Below are positions 1-7,540 of a stretch of DNA of 16,210 bases, piece after piece. The notes beneath the pieces are model-generated. The model had not been told where the DNA came from. It was given only the letters and a program-made list of their open reading frames with translations, and did not search any database. The DNA is from Zoogloeaceae bacterium (GTDB taxonomy: Bacteria; Pseudomonadota; Gammaproteobacteria; Burkholderiales; Rhodocyclaceae): positions 1 to 16,210 of the forward strand of contig SSSX01000651.1 of the NCBI GenBank assembly GCA_015657735.1. Direction: 5' to 3'. A program made the position numbers and the translations under genes. Positions within the stretch are counted from its first letter, which is position 1, and every line of letters begins with the position of its first letter.

Positions 1-4
1 GCGC

Positions 5-1498
5 TCATAGCGGATAGGGGTCGATTTCGTACTGGAAGAGTTCGACCGAGGGGGTCTGCATGTCGAGGCTCAGGAGGCGGCCCTGGGCGATGTACAGGCG
101 CTGGGTGTCGGAGACCAGCATGAAACGGCGCGCCGAATAGGTGCCGGCCGGCGCGAGGATCGCCTGCTGCCGGCCGAGCGCGGCAATCGGCGGCAGGACG
201 AGGGCCGGCCGCATCGGACGGGTCTGTTCGGCGCAGCGGAAGCCCACCGAAACCGGCTTGGCGGTATTGGCGATGACCTGCAGGCCGAGTTCGATCTGCT
301 CCGGCGTTTCGCTGCGGATCCAGCGGACGACGCACAGCGTCCATGGCTCGTCGTCGCCGCGGCGGATCGCGATGGCGATGCCGGGCGTCAGATTGCTGGC
401 GGTGCCTGTCACCTGCATGATTGCGTAGCCGGTGGGGCTTTCATTGACCACCATCCATTCGCAGGCGTAACGGTTCTGACGGCTGGAGCCCGGTTCGCGC
501 AGCATCTTCCAGATGGTTTCAAGGCCGCTGCACACGCTGACCGCATATTGGTTGCGGCGCCGGGAATGCTCGCGGTGCGGCGGCGAGGCCCAGTATTCGC
601 GGACGCGGCGCAGCAGCGTGGCGGTTTCGGCGCGCGGCAGGCCGGCGGGAACGTCGGCCGGTGCGGGGCCGTCGCTTTCGAGTTGCTCGATCAGCGTGGT
701 GGTGCGGCGGGCCAGTTCTTCGGCGGTGAAGAAGATCAGGCCGTCGACCTCCGGCGGCTCGCGCCGGTTGATCGCGATCGGCGGCGTGTCCTGGTCCGGA
801 TCGATCCACAGCCAGCCCAGCCCGCCCTCGCCGGGCGGACTGTGCCGCAGGATGATGCTCTTGGCGTTGACGGCGAGGTATTCGGCGAGCCAGTTGATTT
901 CGGCCCCGGTGAGCCCCTCGGGCTGGGCCGCCGAAAAGGCGAGCAGATACTTGTAGGCCTTCAGCGTCGCGTCGGGGATGCCGCCGGCCTTGGTGTCGGT
1001 CGAGGCCTCGGAGCGGCCGCCGACGAAGAACGCGTGGGCATGCAGCCAGAACTCGAATGGCGCGCTGTTGCCGGCGAGGTGGGAAATGGTCAGCTGTTCG
1101 CCGAGAATCTCGAGCGCCTTTGCGCTGATCGCTTCCGGATTGCGGCGCATCGTCCGCACGAGGCGGTGCCGCACTTCGGTGAGAACCTCGTCGTAACCGG
1201 CGGCGATCTTGCCGAGCACCGAAACAAGCCGCGTCGCGGTACGGTGGAGGTCGACGGTGAGCGGCAGCGCTGCGCTGGCGAAGTGCGCCCGGTGAAGCCG
1301 GCTGATGGCGAGCGCGCGGGTGTGGAGCAGATCCAGGCAGCGGTGGAACTGGTTGCGGCTGATCTCGGGGCGGCCAAGCTCGTCGAGGTGACGGACGAGA
1401 GTGGCCAGTTCGAGGTCCGCGTCGGCGGATAGCTCGGTGGCCAGCCAGTCGAGGATCGGGGCCGTGCGGTCGGAAAGAGGGGAATCGGCGGCGCTCAT
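5..1498 (-). CDS. Hypothetical protein, possible degenerate PilZ-like segment
   Basis: I do not recognise a named family for this complete 497-residue protein. It has no signal peptide or membrane segment, so it is probably cytoplasmic. Residues 1-210 look mainly helical. Residues 225-275 hold a short region with LGWLWIDPD and a DGLIFFTAEEL stretch. Residues about 340-415 look like a small beta-barrel: RQNRYACEWMVVNES is followed by TG and by strands ending in IELGLQVIA. The N352-x-S354-x-x-G357 pattern matches the second PilZ motif for c-di-GMP binding. Arginines at 313-315 lie upstream, but farther away than in a standard RxxxR motif, so binding is only a possibility. The gene is divergent from rpsP with a 208-bp gap and its stop lies at the window edge. 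The ATG start is the first in frame. Confidence is high that it is a gene, low for the domain. Confidence 0.8.
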   Translation of the reverse strand: MSAADSPLSDRTAPILDWLATELSADADLELATLVRHLDELGRPEISRNQFHRCLDLLHTRALAISRLHRAHFASAALPLTVDLHRTATRLVSVLGKIAAGYDEVLTEVRHRLVRTMRRNPEAISAKALEILGEQLTISHLAGNSAPFEFWLHAHAFFVGGRSEASTDTKAGGIPDATLKAYKYLLAFSAAQPEGLTGAEINWLAEYLAVNAKSIILRHSPPGEGGLGWLWIDPDQDTPPIAINRREPPEVDGLIFFTAEELARRTTTLIEQLESDGPAPADVPAGLPRAETATLLRRVREYWASPPHREHSRRRNQYAVSVCSGLETIWKMLREPGSSRQNRYACEWMVVNESPTGYAIMQVTGTASNLTPGIAIAIRRGDDEPWTLCVVRWIRSETPEQIELGLQVIANTAKPVSVGFRCAEQTRPMRPALVLPPIAALGRQQAILAPAGTYSARRFMLVSDTQRLYIAQGRLLSLDMQTPSVELFQYEIDPYPL

Positions 1499-1528
1499 TG
1501 CCTGCGTGTTCTCGAAGCCGGGTTTGCT

Positions 1529-1534
1529 ATTGTA
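1529..1534 (-). promoter_or_regulatory. Possible -10 element for the 497-residue gene
   Basis: Read on the minus strand this is TACAAT, five of six matches to the sigma-70 -10 box, about 30 bases before the ATG and inside an AT-rich patch of an otherwise GC-rich gap. I see no good -35 box at 16-18 bases, so this is a weak call. Confidence 0.25.
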
Positions 1535-1640
1535 ATTAAGTTCCCCGCAAACATGTGTCCTGAATCGGCGCCGGCTCCCGCGCGGCCCTTTTGAGGGGCG
1601 GGACGGTGACGGGCGGCGGGTTTTCGGCAGGCGGGTCTTC

Positions 1641-1669
1641 TTGATGTTTTCATTGCGGTGATTTAATAT
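1641..1669 (+). promoter_or_regulatory. Likely sigma-70 promoter of the rpsP operon
   Basis: TTGATG at 1641-1646 is followed after 17 bases by TAATAT at 1664-1669, four of six matches each, in an AT-rich stretch just before rpsP. The expected transcript start is near 1676, giving a leader of about 30 bases with a CAGGGA ribosome binding site at 1697-1702. No other promoter is evident before rimM, trmD or rplS. Confidence 0.5.
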
Positions 1670-1706
1670 CTACCGTTTTTCCAATTCCATCGGATCAGGG
1701 ATAGTC

Positions 1707-1958
1707 ATGGTTGTCATTCGTCTTGCCCGCAGCGGTTCCAAGAAGCGTCCTTTCTACAACATCGTTGCCGCCGATTCCCGCAATCGCCGCGACGGCCGTT
1801 TCATCGAGCGCGTCGGTTACTACAACCCGGTTGCCTCCGGCGCCGAGAAGAACCTCGTCGTCAACGCCGAGCGTCTTGCCTACTGGCAGGGCAACGGCGC
1901 TCAGCTGTCCGACACCGTTTCGCGTCTGGTGAAGCAGGCTGCCAAGGCGGCTGCCTGA
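1707..1958 (+). CDS. rpsP: 30S ribosomal protein S16
   Basis: This encodes ribosomal protein S16 (83 residues), which binds 16S rRNA in the body of the small subunit and helps its assembly. The N-terminus MVVIRLARSGSKKRPFYNIV, then the basic RNRRDGRFIE stretch and the VGYYNP motif, are diagnostic of the family, and the length is normal. The ATG is preceded by CAGGGA at suitable spacing. It is the first gene of the rpsP-rimM-trmD-rplS operon, an arrangement conserved across proteobacteria. The next gene follows within 13-40 bases, depending on the rimM start chosen. The C-terminus ends in an Ala/Lys tail (KQAAKAAA), common in betaproteobacterial S16. Confidence 0.98.
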   Translation: MVVIRLARSGSKKRPFYNIVAADSRNRRDGRFIERVGYYNPVASGAEKNLVVNAERLAYWQGNGAQLSDTVSRLVKQAAKAAA

Positions 1959-1971
1959 GCAGATTGCGTCA

Positions 1972-2502
1972 TTGTCCCGTCTCGCGAGTAATGTGCCGAT
2001 GATTGTTCTGGGGCGGATCGTCGCTCCCTTCGGCGTGGGAGGCTGGGTCAGGGTTCATCCTTTCGGGGACGATCCGCTGTCGTGGAAGAAGATGCCTCAG
2101 TGGTGGCTCGGCACCGATCCGGACGGTACGGAATGGGTGCCTTACACCGTCAAAGGGTGCAAGGAGCACGGCAAAGGCCACGTGGTCGCAAGCTTTGCCG
2201 AAGTGCCCGACCGCAATGTGGCCGAAACCCTTGCCGGTTTTTACGTTGCCGCGCCCCGCGAGGCCATGCCCGAGCCGGACAAGGATGAATACTACTGGGC
2301 CGACCTGGTCGGCCTGGAGGTGCGGAACAGCGTCGGCGTCGTGCTGGGGAAGGTCACGGGACTGTTGTCGACCGGCGCACACGACGTGCTGCAGGTCCGG
2401 GACGGCGAGACCGAGAGACTGATCCCCTTCGTTGCCAGCTACGTGACGGCTGTGGATACGGCTACCGGCAGCATCTCCGTCGAATGGGAAGCGGATTGGT
2501 AG
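1972..2502 (+). CDS. rimM: Ribosome maturation factor RimM
   Basis: RimM binds S19 and is needed for maturation of the 30S subunit head and efficient 16S rRNA processing. The N-terminal beta-barrel is marked by VLGRIVAPFGVGGWVRVHPF. The C-terminal PRC-barrel is marked by YYWADLVGLEV, GKVTGLLSTGAHDVLQV and LIPFV. The longest frame opens with TTG at 1972. An in-frame ATG at 1999 gives a 167-residue protein starting MIVLGRIVAPFG, which fits the usual family start better, and I prefer it although neither start has a clear Shine-Dalgarno. The 3' end overlaps trmD by 19 bases, suggesting translational coupling. Identity is certain; only the start is open. Confidence 0.93.
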   Translation: MSRLASNVPMIVLGRIVAPFGVGGWVRVHPFGDDPLSWKKMPQWWLGTDPDGTEWVPYTVKGCKEHGKGHVVASFAEVPDRNVAETLAGFYVAAPREAMPEPDKDEYYWADLVGLEVRNSVGVVLGKVTGLLSTGAHDVLQVRDGETERLIPFVASYVTAVDTATGSISVEWEADW

Positions 2503-3281
2503 CGGCCGGGACGGCTCGCAAGGCCTACGATGTCGTTACGCTGTTTCCCGAGATGTTCGCGGCGCTGTCGGGTTTCGGCATCACCGGCCGGGCGCAGGCG
2601 CGCGGACTCTACGAGCTGAATTGCTGGAATCCCCGGGATTTTGCCGAGGATCGTTACCGCACGGTCGATGATCGACCGTACGGCGGCGGTCCGGGCATGG
2701 TGATGCTGCCGGGGCCGCTGGAAAAGTCGATCGTCGCAGCGAAAGCGCGTCAGGCCGACTCGGTTGGTGCCGCGGGCCGGGTGATCTATCTGTCGCCCCA
2801 GGGGCGGCGACTGGAGCACCGGCGGGTGCTGGAACTGGTGGCTGAGCCGGCGCTGGTGTTGCTGTGCGGTCGTTACGAAGGCGTTGACCAGCGTTTGATC
2901 GAGCGTTGTGTCGACGAAGAGATTTCCCTCGGCGACTTCGTCCTCTCCGGAGGCGAGTTGCCGGCGATGGTCCTGCTCGATGCGATGATCCGGCAACTGC
3001 CGGGTGCGCTCAATGACGGTGACTCGGCGGTCGAAGATTCGTTCGTCGACGGTCTGCTGGATTGTCCGCACTACACCCGCCCGGTGGTGTATGAAGGGAT
3101 GGCGGTGCCCGATGTGCTGATGTCGGGCAATCACGCCGAAATCCGGCGCTGGCGGCTGCAGCAGTCGCTCGGCCAGACCGGCAAGAGGCGGCCCGATCTG
3201 TTGGCGGCGCGCGCCTTGAGCAAGGAAGAGTTCCGCCTGCTGGAAGCATTCCGGCAGGCAGACACGAAGCCGGGAGGCTGA
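2484..3281 (+). CDS. trmD: tRNA (guanine-N1-)-methyltransferase TrmD
   Basis: TrmD transfers a methyl group from S-adenosylmethionine to G37 next to the anticodon of tRNAs reading CNN and some other codons, preventing +1 frameshifts. It works as a dimer of SPOUT-fold (trefoil-knot) subunits. Diagnostic stretches are DVVTLFPEMF (16-25), DDRPYGGGPGMVM (62-74), VIYLSPQGRRL (100-110), LLCGRYEGVDQR (126-137) and SLGDFVLSGGE (148-158); the last two form the cofactor knot. At 265 residues it is slightly longer than usual because the ATG lies inside the end of rimM. A TTG at 2496 would give a shorter N-terminus. The 19-base overlap with rimM implies coupled translation. Confidence 0.97.
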   Translation: MGSGLVAAGTARKAYDVVTLFPEMFAALSGFGITGRAQARGLYELNCWNPRDFAEDRYRTVDDRPYGGGPGMVMLPGPLEKSIVAAKARQADSVGAAGRVIYLSPQGRRLEHRRVLELVAEPALVLLCGRYEGVDQRLIERCVDEEISLGDFVLSGGELPAMVLLDAMIRQLPGALNDGDSAVEDSFVDGLLDCPHYTRPVVYEGMAVPDVLMSGNHAEIRRWRLQQSLGQTGKRRPDLLAARALSKEEFRLLEAFRQADTKPGG

Positions 3282-3304
3282 TTTTCCCGGTTTCATAACA
3301 ATGG

Positions 3305-3348
3305 CGTGCATCAGGTGGCGACCTGCTCTGCACGAACGGCCGAAGGCC
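3305..3348 (+). promoter_or_regulatory. Two stem-loops in the rplS leader
   Basis: The 87-base gap between trmD and rplS can fold twice. The first stem pairs CGTGCA (3305-3310) with TGCACG (3329-3334) and inside it CAGGT (3312-3316) with ACCTG (3321-3325). The second is GGCC-GAA-GGCC (3338-3348), followed by TTATTTTT and then the rplS ribosome binding site. The second resembles a weak attenuator, but the stem is only four pairs. A role in balancing L19 against TrmD is an inference. Confidence 0.3.
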
Positions 3349-3368
3349 TTATTTTTCAGGAGTCACGC

Positions 3369-3764
3369 ATGAACCTCATTCAGCAACTGGAACAAGAAGA
3401 AATCGCCCGCCTGACCCAGGGCAAGACCGTCCCCGAGTTCGCTCCCGGCGATACCGTGGTGGTCCAAGTCAAGGTGAAGGAAGGCAACCGCGAGCGTCTG
3501 CAGGCTTACGAAGGCGTCGTCATCGCCAAGCGTAACCGTGGCCTCAACTCTGCTTTCATCGTACGCAAGATTTCCTCCGGTGAAGGCGTGGAGCGTACGT
3601 TCCAGACCTACTCCCCCCTGGTCGCCAGCATTGAAGTGAAGCGTCGCGGCGATGTGCGTCGGGCCAAGCTCTACTACCTGCGCAGCCGTTCCGGCAAGTC
3701 CGCGCGGATCAAGGAAAAGCTCGACTACAAGTCCTTCGCTGCGAAGGCTGCTGCCAAGGCTTGA
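3369..3764 (+). CDS. rplS: 50S ribosomal protein L19
   Basis: This encodes L19 (131 residues), a large-subunit protein at the 30S-50S interface. The sequence MNLIQQLEQEEI, FAPGDTVVVQVKVKEGNRER, LQAYEGVVIAKRNRGL, SSGEGVERTFQTYSPLVASI and RRAKLYYLRSRSGKSARIKEKL covers the whole family pattern. The frame is open back to a GTG at 3306, but the ATG at 3369 is the real start: the protein begins with the conserved MNLIQQLE and AGGAG lies at 3358-3362 with ideal spacing. The C-terminal Ala/Lys extension (FAAKAAAKA) is typical of betaproteobacteria. It is the last gene of the operon, with a strong terminator 15 bases downstream. Confidence 0.98.
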   Translation: MNLIQQLEQEEIARLTQGKTVPEFAPGDTVVVQVKVKEGNRERLQAYEGVVIAKRNRGLNSAFIVRKISSGEGVERTFQTYSPLVASIEVKRRGDVRRAKLYYLRSRSGKSARIKEKLDYKSFAAKAAAKA

Positions 3765-3778
3765 TTGCTGGCAGTGCG

Positions 3779-3815
3779 AAAAAAAAACGGCACCTTCGGG
3801 TGCCGTTTTTTTTGT
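3779..3815. terminator. Bidirectional intrinsic terminator (rplS / folE2)
   Basis: An eight-pair stem, ACGGCACC (3787-3794) with GGTGCCGT (3799-3806), is capped by a stable TTCG tetraloop. It is flanked by an A run on the left (3779-3787) and a T run on the right (3806-3813). Read left to right it ends the rpsP operon; read right to left it ends folE2, whose stop is 16 bases away. Confidence 0.93.
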
Positions 3816-3830
3816 CTGCCGTCGCGCCTT

Positions 3831-4640
3831 TCAGCCCAGGCGCTTGTCGTGCTCGATCAGCGCGTAGGCCGAGTGGTTGTGGATGGATTCGAAGTTCTCG
3901 GATTCGACGATGTAGGCGTCGATGCGCGGTTCGCGGTTCATGCAGCCGGCCACGTCGCGGACCATGTCCTCGACGAACTTGGGGTTGTCGTAGGCGCGTT
4001 CGGTGACGAATTTCTCGTCGGGGCGCTTGAGCAGGCCGTAGAGTTCGCACGAGGCCTGGCCTTCGACGAGCTGGACCAGTTCCTCGATCCACAGGTGATC
4101 GTTGGTGGTGGTGGTGACGGTGACGTGCGAGCGCTGATTGTGGGCGCCGTACGAGGAAATCTTCTTCGAGCAGGGGCACAGGCTGGTGACCGGCACGACG
4201 ACGCGCATCGTGAACTCATAGTGCCCGCCTTCGCGGACTTCGCCGATGAAGGTGACCTCGTAGTCCATCAGGCTCTGCACGCCGGAAACCGGCGCGGCCT
4301 TGTTGATGAAGTAGGGGAAGGTCATCTCGACGTGGCCCGTTTCGGCTTCGAGTTTCTGGACCATCTCGCGCAGCATCGGCTCGAAGGATTCGACCGAGAT
4401 CTCGCGTTCGTGGCTGTTCAGAATCTCCACGAAGCGCGACATGTGGGTGCCCTTGAAATTGTGGGGCAGGCCGACGTACATGTTGAAGACGGCGATGGTG
4501 TGCTGCACGCCGCCGTCCTTGTCCTGCACCTTGACCGGGTGACGGATGGACTTGATGCCGACCTTGTTGATGGCAAGCTGGCGGGAATCGGCGGAGTTCT
4601 GGACGTCCGGGATGCTGGTAAGGGTGTCAGGCGTAGTCAT
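3831..4640 (-). CDS. folE2: GTP cyclohydrolase I, type IB (FolE2)
   Basis: FolE2 converts GTP to 7,8-dihydroneopterin triphosphate, the first step of tetrahydrofolate synthesis. It belongs to the GCYH-IB family, which is not homologous in sequence to classic FolE and can use metals such as manganese instead of zinc. Family signatures are VGIKSIRHPVKV (27-38), LPHNFKGTHMSRF (58-70), SLCPCSKKISSYGAHNQRS (153-171, with the catalytic Cys in LCPCS), DNPKFVEDMVRDVA (218-231) and ESIHNHSAYA (251-260). The start is the ATG at 4640, giving 269 residues, normal for the family; a longer in-frame extension lacks family character. It lies 74 bases after dxs on the same strand. In some bacteria folE2 is induced by zinc shortage through Zur; I see no convincing Zur box here. 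Confidence 0.95.
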   Translation of the reverse strand: MTTPDTLTSIPDVQNSADSRQLAINKVGIKSIRHPVKVQDKDGGVQHTIAVFNMYVGLPHNFKGTHMSRFVEILNSHEREISVESFEPMLREMVQKLEAETGHVEMTFPYFINKAAPVSGVQSLMDYEVTFIGEVREGGHYEFTMRVVVPVTSLCPCSKKISSYGAHNQRSHVTVTTTTNDHLWIEELVQLVEGQASCELYGLLKRPDEKFVTERAYDNPKFVEDMVRDVAGCMNREPRIDAYIVESENFESIHNHSAYALIEHDKRLG

Positions 4641-4689
4641 GGCTGTTTCTCTATAAGTCTCGCGGGGATCTGGGCCCCCGAACGAGTTG

Positions 4690-4718
4690 ATCCTATCATT
4701 CCCGACAAAAGCACTCAA
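4690..4718 (-). promoter_or_regulatory. Possible separate promoter for folE2
   Basis: On the minus strand TTGAGT (4713-4718) and TAGGAT (4690-4695) are separated by exactly 17 bases, each matching four of six consensus positions. The -35 box overlaps the dxs stop codon. This would let folE2 be expressed apart from the xseB-ispA-dxs operon. There is no clear terminator between dxs and folE2, so readthrough is also likely. Confidence 0.35.
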
Positions 4719-6613
4719 CTATTCGGTCGATAGGTTTGGTCTATGTGCTTCAGGATGCTGGCGGCGTCGAGGCCGACTTCGGCGAGGAGCTGGCCCTGAT
4801 CGCCATGATCGACGAAGCGGTCGGGCAGGCCCATCTGCACAACGCGGGTTGACAGGCCGGCGTCGTGCACGGCCCGGGCGACTTCGGCGCCGGCGCCGCC
4901 GATCACCGAATTTTCCTCGAGGGTGACCAGCAGCTCGTGTTCGGCCGCCAGCCGGGCGATCAGTTCCCGGTCGATGGGCTTCACGAAACGCATGTTGGCG
5001 ACGGTGGCGTCGAGTTGTTCGCCGGCCTGCAGCGCCGCGCCGAGCAGGCTGCCGAAGGCCAGCAGTGCGATGCGGCGGCCGCTGCGGCGGATTTCTCCCT
5101 TGCCGATCGGCAGGGCGCTCATCTCGGTGAGCGGCTGGACGCCGAGGCCGCTGCCGCGCGGGTAGCGCACGGCGGTCGGGCCGTCGTGCCGGTAGGCGGT
5201 GTAGAGCATCTGCCGGCATTCGTTTTCGTCGGCCGGGCAGAAGATCGTCAGGTTGGGGATGCAGGCCAGGTAGGACAGGTCGAAGGCGCCGTGGTGGGTG
5301 GCGCCGTCGGCGCCGACCAGGCCGGCACGGTCGATGGCCATCATCACCGGCAGGTTCTGCAGCGCGACGTCGTGGATGAGCTGGTCGTAGGCGCGCTGCA
5401 GGAAGGTCGAGTAGATCGCCACCACCGGCTTGAGGCCTTCGCAGGCGAGGCCGGCGGCGAAGGTGAGGGCGTGCTGCTCGGCGATCCCCACGTCGTAGTA
5501 GCGGTCGGGATATTCGTTGGCGAAGCGGACCATGCCGGAGCCTTCGCGCATCGCCGGCGTGATCGCGACGAGGCGTTTGTCGCTGGCGGCCATGTCGCAC
5601 AGCCAGTCGCCGAAGACCTGGGTGTAGCTGAGCTTGCCGCCGCTTTTGGTGTCCTTGCCGGTGGCGATGCCGGCGGCGTGGTCGAAGCGCGACACGCCGT
5701 GGTAGAGGATCGGGTCGGCTTCGGCGAGCTTGTAGCCCTGGCCCTTGCGGGTGATCACGTGCAGGAACTGGGGGCCCTTCAGGGTGCGCAGGTTCTGCAG
5801 CGTGGGCAGTAGGGACTGGAGGTCGTGGCCGTCGATGGGGCCGATGTAGTTGAAGCCGAATTCCTCGAACATCGTGCCGGGCATGACCATGCCCTTGACG
5901 TGCTCCTCGGTGCGGCGGGCGAGTTCGAAGACCGGCGGCGGCAGGTTTTCGAGGAAGCGCTTGCCGATCTGCCGGGCACCGTTGTAGAGCCGGCCGGACA
6001 GGAGGCGCGAGAGGTGTTTGTTGAGCGCGCCGACCGGCGGCGAGATGGACATCTCGTTGTCGTTGAGGATGACCAGCAGGTTGGTGTCGTGGATGTCGCC
6101 GGCGTTGTTGAGGGCTTCGAAGGCCATGCCAGCGGTCATCGCGCCGTCGCCGATCACCGCGATCGCGCGGCGCTCCTCGCCGCGCAGGCGGGCGGCTTCG
6201 GCCATGCCGAGGGCGGCCGAGATCGAAGTGGAGGAGTGGGCGGTGCCGAAGGTGTCGTAGCCGCTTTCGCTGCGCCGCGGAAAGCCCGAGATGCCGTGGT
6301 ACTGGCGCAGGCCGGCCATCGCGCCGCGGCGGCCGGTGAGCACCTTGTGGGCGTAGGTCTGGTGGCCGACATCCCAGACGATGCGGTCTTCGGGAGTGTT
6401 GAAGACGTAGTGCAGGGCGATGGTCAGCTCGACGGTGCCGAGGTTGGAGGACAGGTGGCCGCCGGTGCGGGAAACGGAATCGATCAGGAAGTTGCGCAGT
6501 TCGTCGGCCAGGGCGGGAAGTTCGCCGGGGTCGAGTTTGCGCAGGTCCGCGGGCGACGCGATCCTGTCGAGCAGGCTGGCGCGGGGGTGGGCGGGCGGCG
6601 TGGCTTGAGGCAT
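4715..6613 (-). CDS. dxs: 1-deoxy-D-xylulose-5-phosphate synthase
   Basis: Dxs is a thiamine diphosphate enzyme joining pyruvate and glyceraldehyde 3-phosphate into 1-deoxy-D-xylulose 5-phosphate, the entry step of the MEP isoprenoid pathway and also a precursor for thiamine and pyridoxal. The 632-residue length is normal. Visible landmarks are GGHLSSNLG (51-59), VWDVGHQTYAHK (79-90), the cofactor motif starting GDGAMTAG (155-162) and ending with NDNEMSI (184-190), the catalytic glutamate E379 in GIAEQHA, DRAGLVGADG (428-437), and a transketolase C-terminal domain from about residue 500. It follows ispA by 33 bases on the same strand, so isoprenoid supply (dxs) and chain elongation (ispA) are co-transcribed. 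Confidence 0.98.
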   Translation of the reverse strand: MPQATPPAHPRASLLDRIASPADLRKLDPGELPALADELRNFLIDSVSRTGGHLSSNLGTVELTIALHYVFNTPEDRIVWDVGHQTYAHKVLTGRRGAMAGLRQYHGISGFPRRSESGYDTFGTAHSSTSISAALGMAEAARLRGEERRAIAVIGDGAMTAGMAFEALNNAGDIHDTNLLVILNDNEMSISPPVGALNKHLSRLLSGRLYNGARQIGKRFLENLPPPVFELARRTEEHVKGMVMPGTMFEEFGFNYIGPIDGHDLQSLLPTLQNLRTLKGPQFLHVITRKGQGYKLAEADPILYHGVSRFDHAAGIATGKDTKSGGKLSYTQVFGDWLCDMAASDKRLVAITPAMREGSGMVRFANEYPDRYYDVGIAEQHALTFAAGLACEGLKPVVAIYSTFLQRAYDQLIHDVALQNLPVMMAIDRAGLVGADGATHHGAFDLSYLACIPNLTIFCPADENECRQMLYTAYRHDGPTAVRYPRGSGLGVQPLTEMSALPIGKGEIRRSGRRIALLAFGSLLGAALQAGEQLDATVANMRFVKPIDRELIARLAAEHELLVTLEENSVIGGAGAEVARAVHDAGLSTRVVQMGLPDRFVDHGDQGQLLAEVGLDAASILKHIDQTYRPNS

Positions 6614-6646
6614 TCCGGGTTACCGGGTCGTTGATAGGTGTTCGTG

Positions 6647-7540
6647 TCAGAACTGGCGGCGGATGATGAAGCGCGTCAGTTCGGCCAGGCGCTGGCTGGT
6701 GTCGCCGAACGGGGCGAGGCGGTCGAGGGCGTCCTGGCACAGCTCCTCGGCGAGCTGGCGGGCGCGGGCGACGCCGAGCAGGCTCACGTAGGTGGGCTTG
6801 TCGTTGGCGGCATCCTTGCCGGCGGTCTTGCCGAGGGTGGCGGTGTCGGCCTCGGTGTCGAGGATGTCGTCGACCACCTGGAACAGCAGGCCGATGACCT
6901 TGCCGACGTGGTCGAGGGTGGCCATCTGGCCGTCGTCGAGGCCGTGACCACACTGTACGCCCAGATTGATCGAGGCGCGGATCAGCGCGCCGGTCTTGTG
7001 GATGTGCATGAACTCGAGTTCGGGCAGCGTGAGCTGCTGGCCGACCGAGGCCAGGTCGATGGCCTGACCGCCGCACATGCCGCGCGAGCCGGTGGCCTGG
7101 GCGAGCTGACGGATCATCGCGATCTGGCGCAGCGGGTCGTCGGACACCGTCGCCTCGGTGATGTGCAGGAAAGCCTGGGTCTGCAGCGCGTCGCCGACCA
7201 GCAGCGCGGTGGCTTCGTCGTACTGGACGTGGACGGTCGGCTTGCCGCGGCGCAGCACGTCGTCGTCCATGCACGGCATGTCGTCGTGCACCAGCGAGTA
7301 GGCGTGGATCATCTCGATGGCGCAGGCGACGCGGTCGAGACGCCCGGGCGCGGCGCCGGTGAGTTGGCCGCCAGCATGGACGAGCAGCGGACGGACCCGT
7401 TTGCCGCCGCCGAGGACGGCGTAGCGCATGGCCTCATGCAGGCGTGCGGGGGCGAGGTCGGCGGCCGGCAGGGCGTGCTCGAGGGCGGCTTCGGTGCGCT
7501 GCTGGATGTCGCCCATCCATTGGCTGAACGTGGCGGTCAT
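6647..7540 (-). CDS. ispA: Farnesyl diphosphate synthase (polyprenyl synthetase)
   Basis: IspA condenses isopentenyl diphosphate with dimethylallyl and geranyl diphosphate to give farnesyl diphosphate, precursor of undecaprenyl carrier, quinone side chains and, where present, hopanoids. It is 297 residues, the family norm. The first aspartate-rich motif is DDMPCMD (86-92), preceded by GGKRVRP (45-51) and HAYSLVH (79-85). The aromatic residue before the motif and the two-residue insert fit a short-chain bacterial FPP synthase. GDALQTQAF lies at 116-124 and the second aspartate-rich motif is DDILD (224-228). The ATG overlaps the xseB stop by four bases, implying translational coupling. A geranylgeranyl product cannot be fully excluded from sequence. 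Confidence 0.95.
   Translation of the reverse strand: MTATFSQWMGDIQQRTEAALEHALPAADLAPARLHEAMRYAVLGGGKRVRPLLVHAGGQLTGAAPGRLDRVACAIEMIHAYSLVHDDMPCMDDDVLRRGKPTVHVQYDEATALLVGDALQTQAFLHITEATVSDDPLRQIAMIRQLAQATGSRGMCGGQAIDLASVGQQLTLPELEFMHIHKTGALIRASINLGVQCGHGLDDGQMATLDHVGKVIGLLFQVVDDILDTEADTATLGKTAGKDAANDKPTYVSLLGVARARQLAEELCQDALDRLAPFGDTSQRLAELTRFIIRRQF

Noticed and set aside
1560..1640. GC-rich short inverted repeats upstream of rpsP as an S16 leader RNA
   Set aside because: Only four-pair stems such as GCCC/GGGC are found, expected by chance in GC-rich DNA, and they lie upstream of the predicted promoter.
4641..4714. Zur box upstream of folE2
   Set aside because: folE2 is Zur-regulated in some bacteria, but I found no AT-rich palindrome of the expected form in this 74-bp gap.
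3765..4733. Plus-strand open frame running through the terminator and antisense to folE2
   Set aside because: It starts at the terminator hairpin and has no ribosome binding site or recognisable family; folE2 on the other strand is certain.
4719..7274. Very long minus-strand open frame (851 codons) overlapping dxs and ispA
   Set aside because: Its translation is Arg/Pro/His-rich low-complexity sequence with no family character, while the other frame encodes clear Dxs and IspA. It is a frame shadow of high-GC coding DNA.
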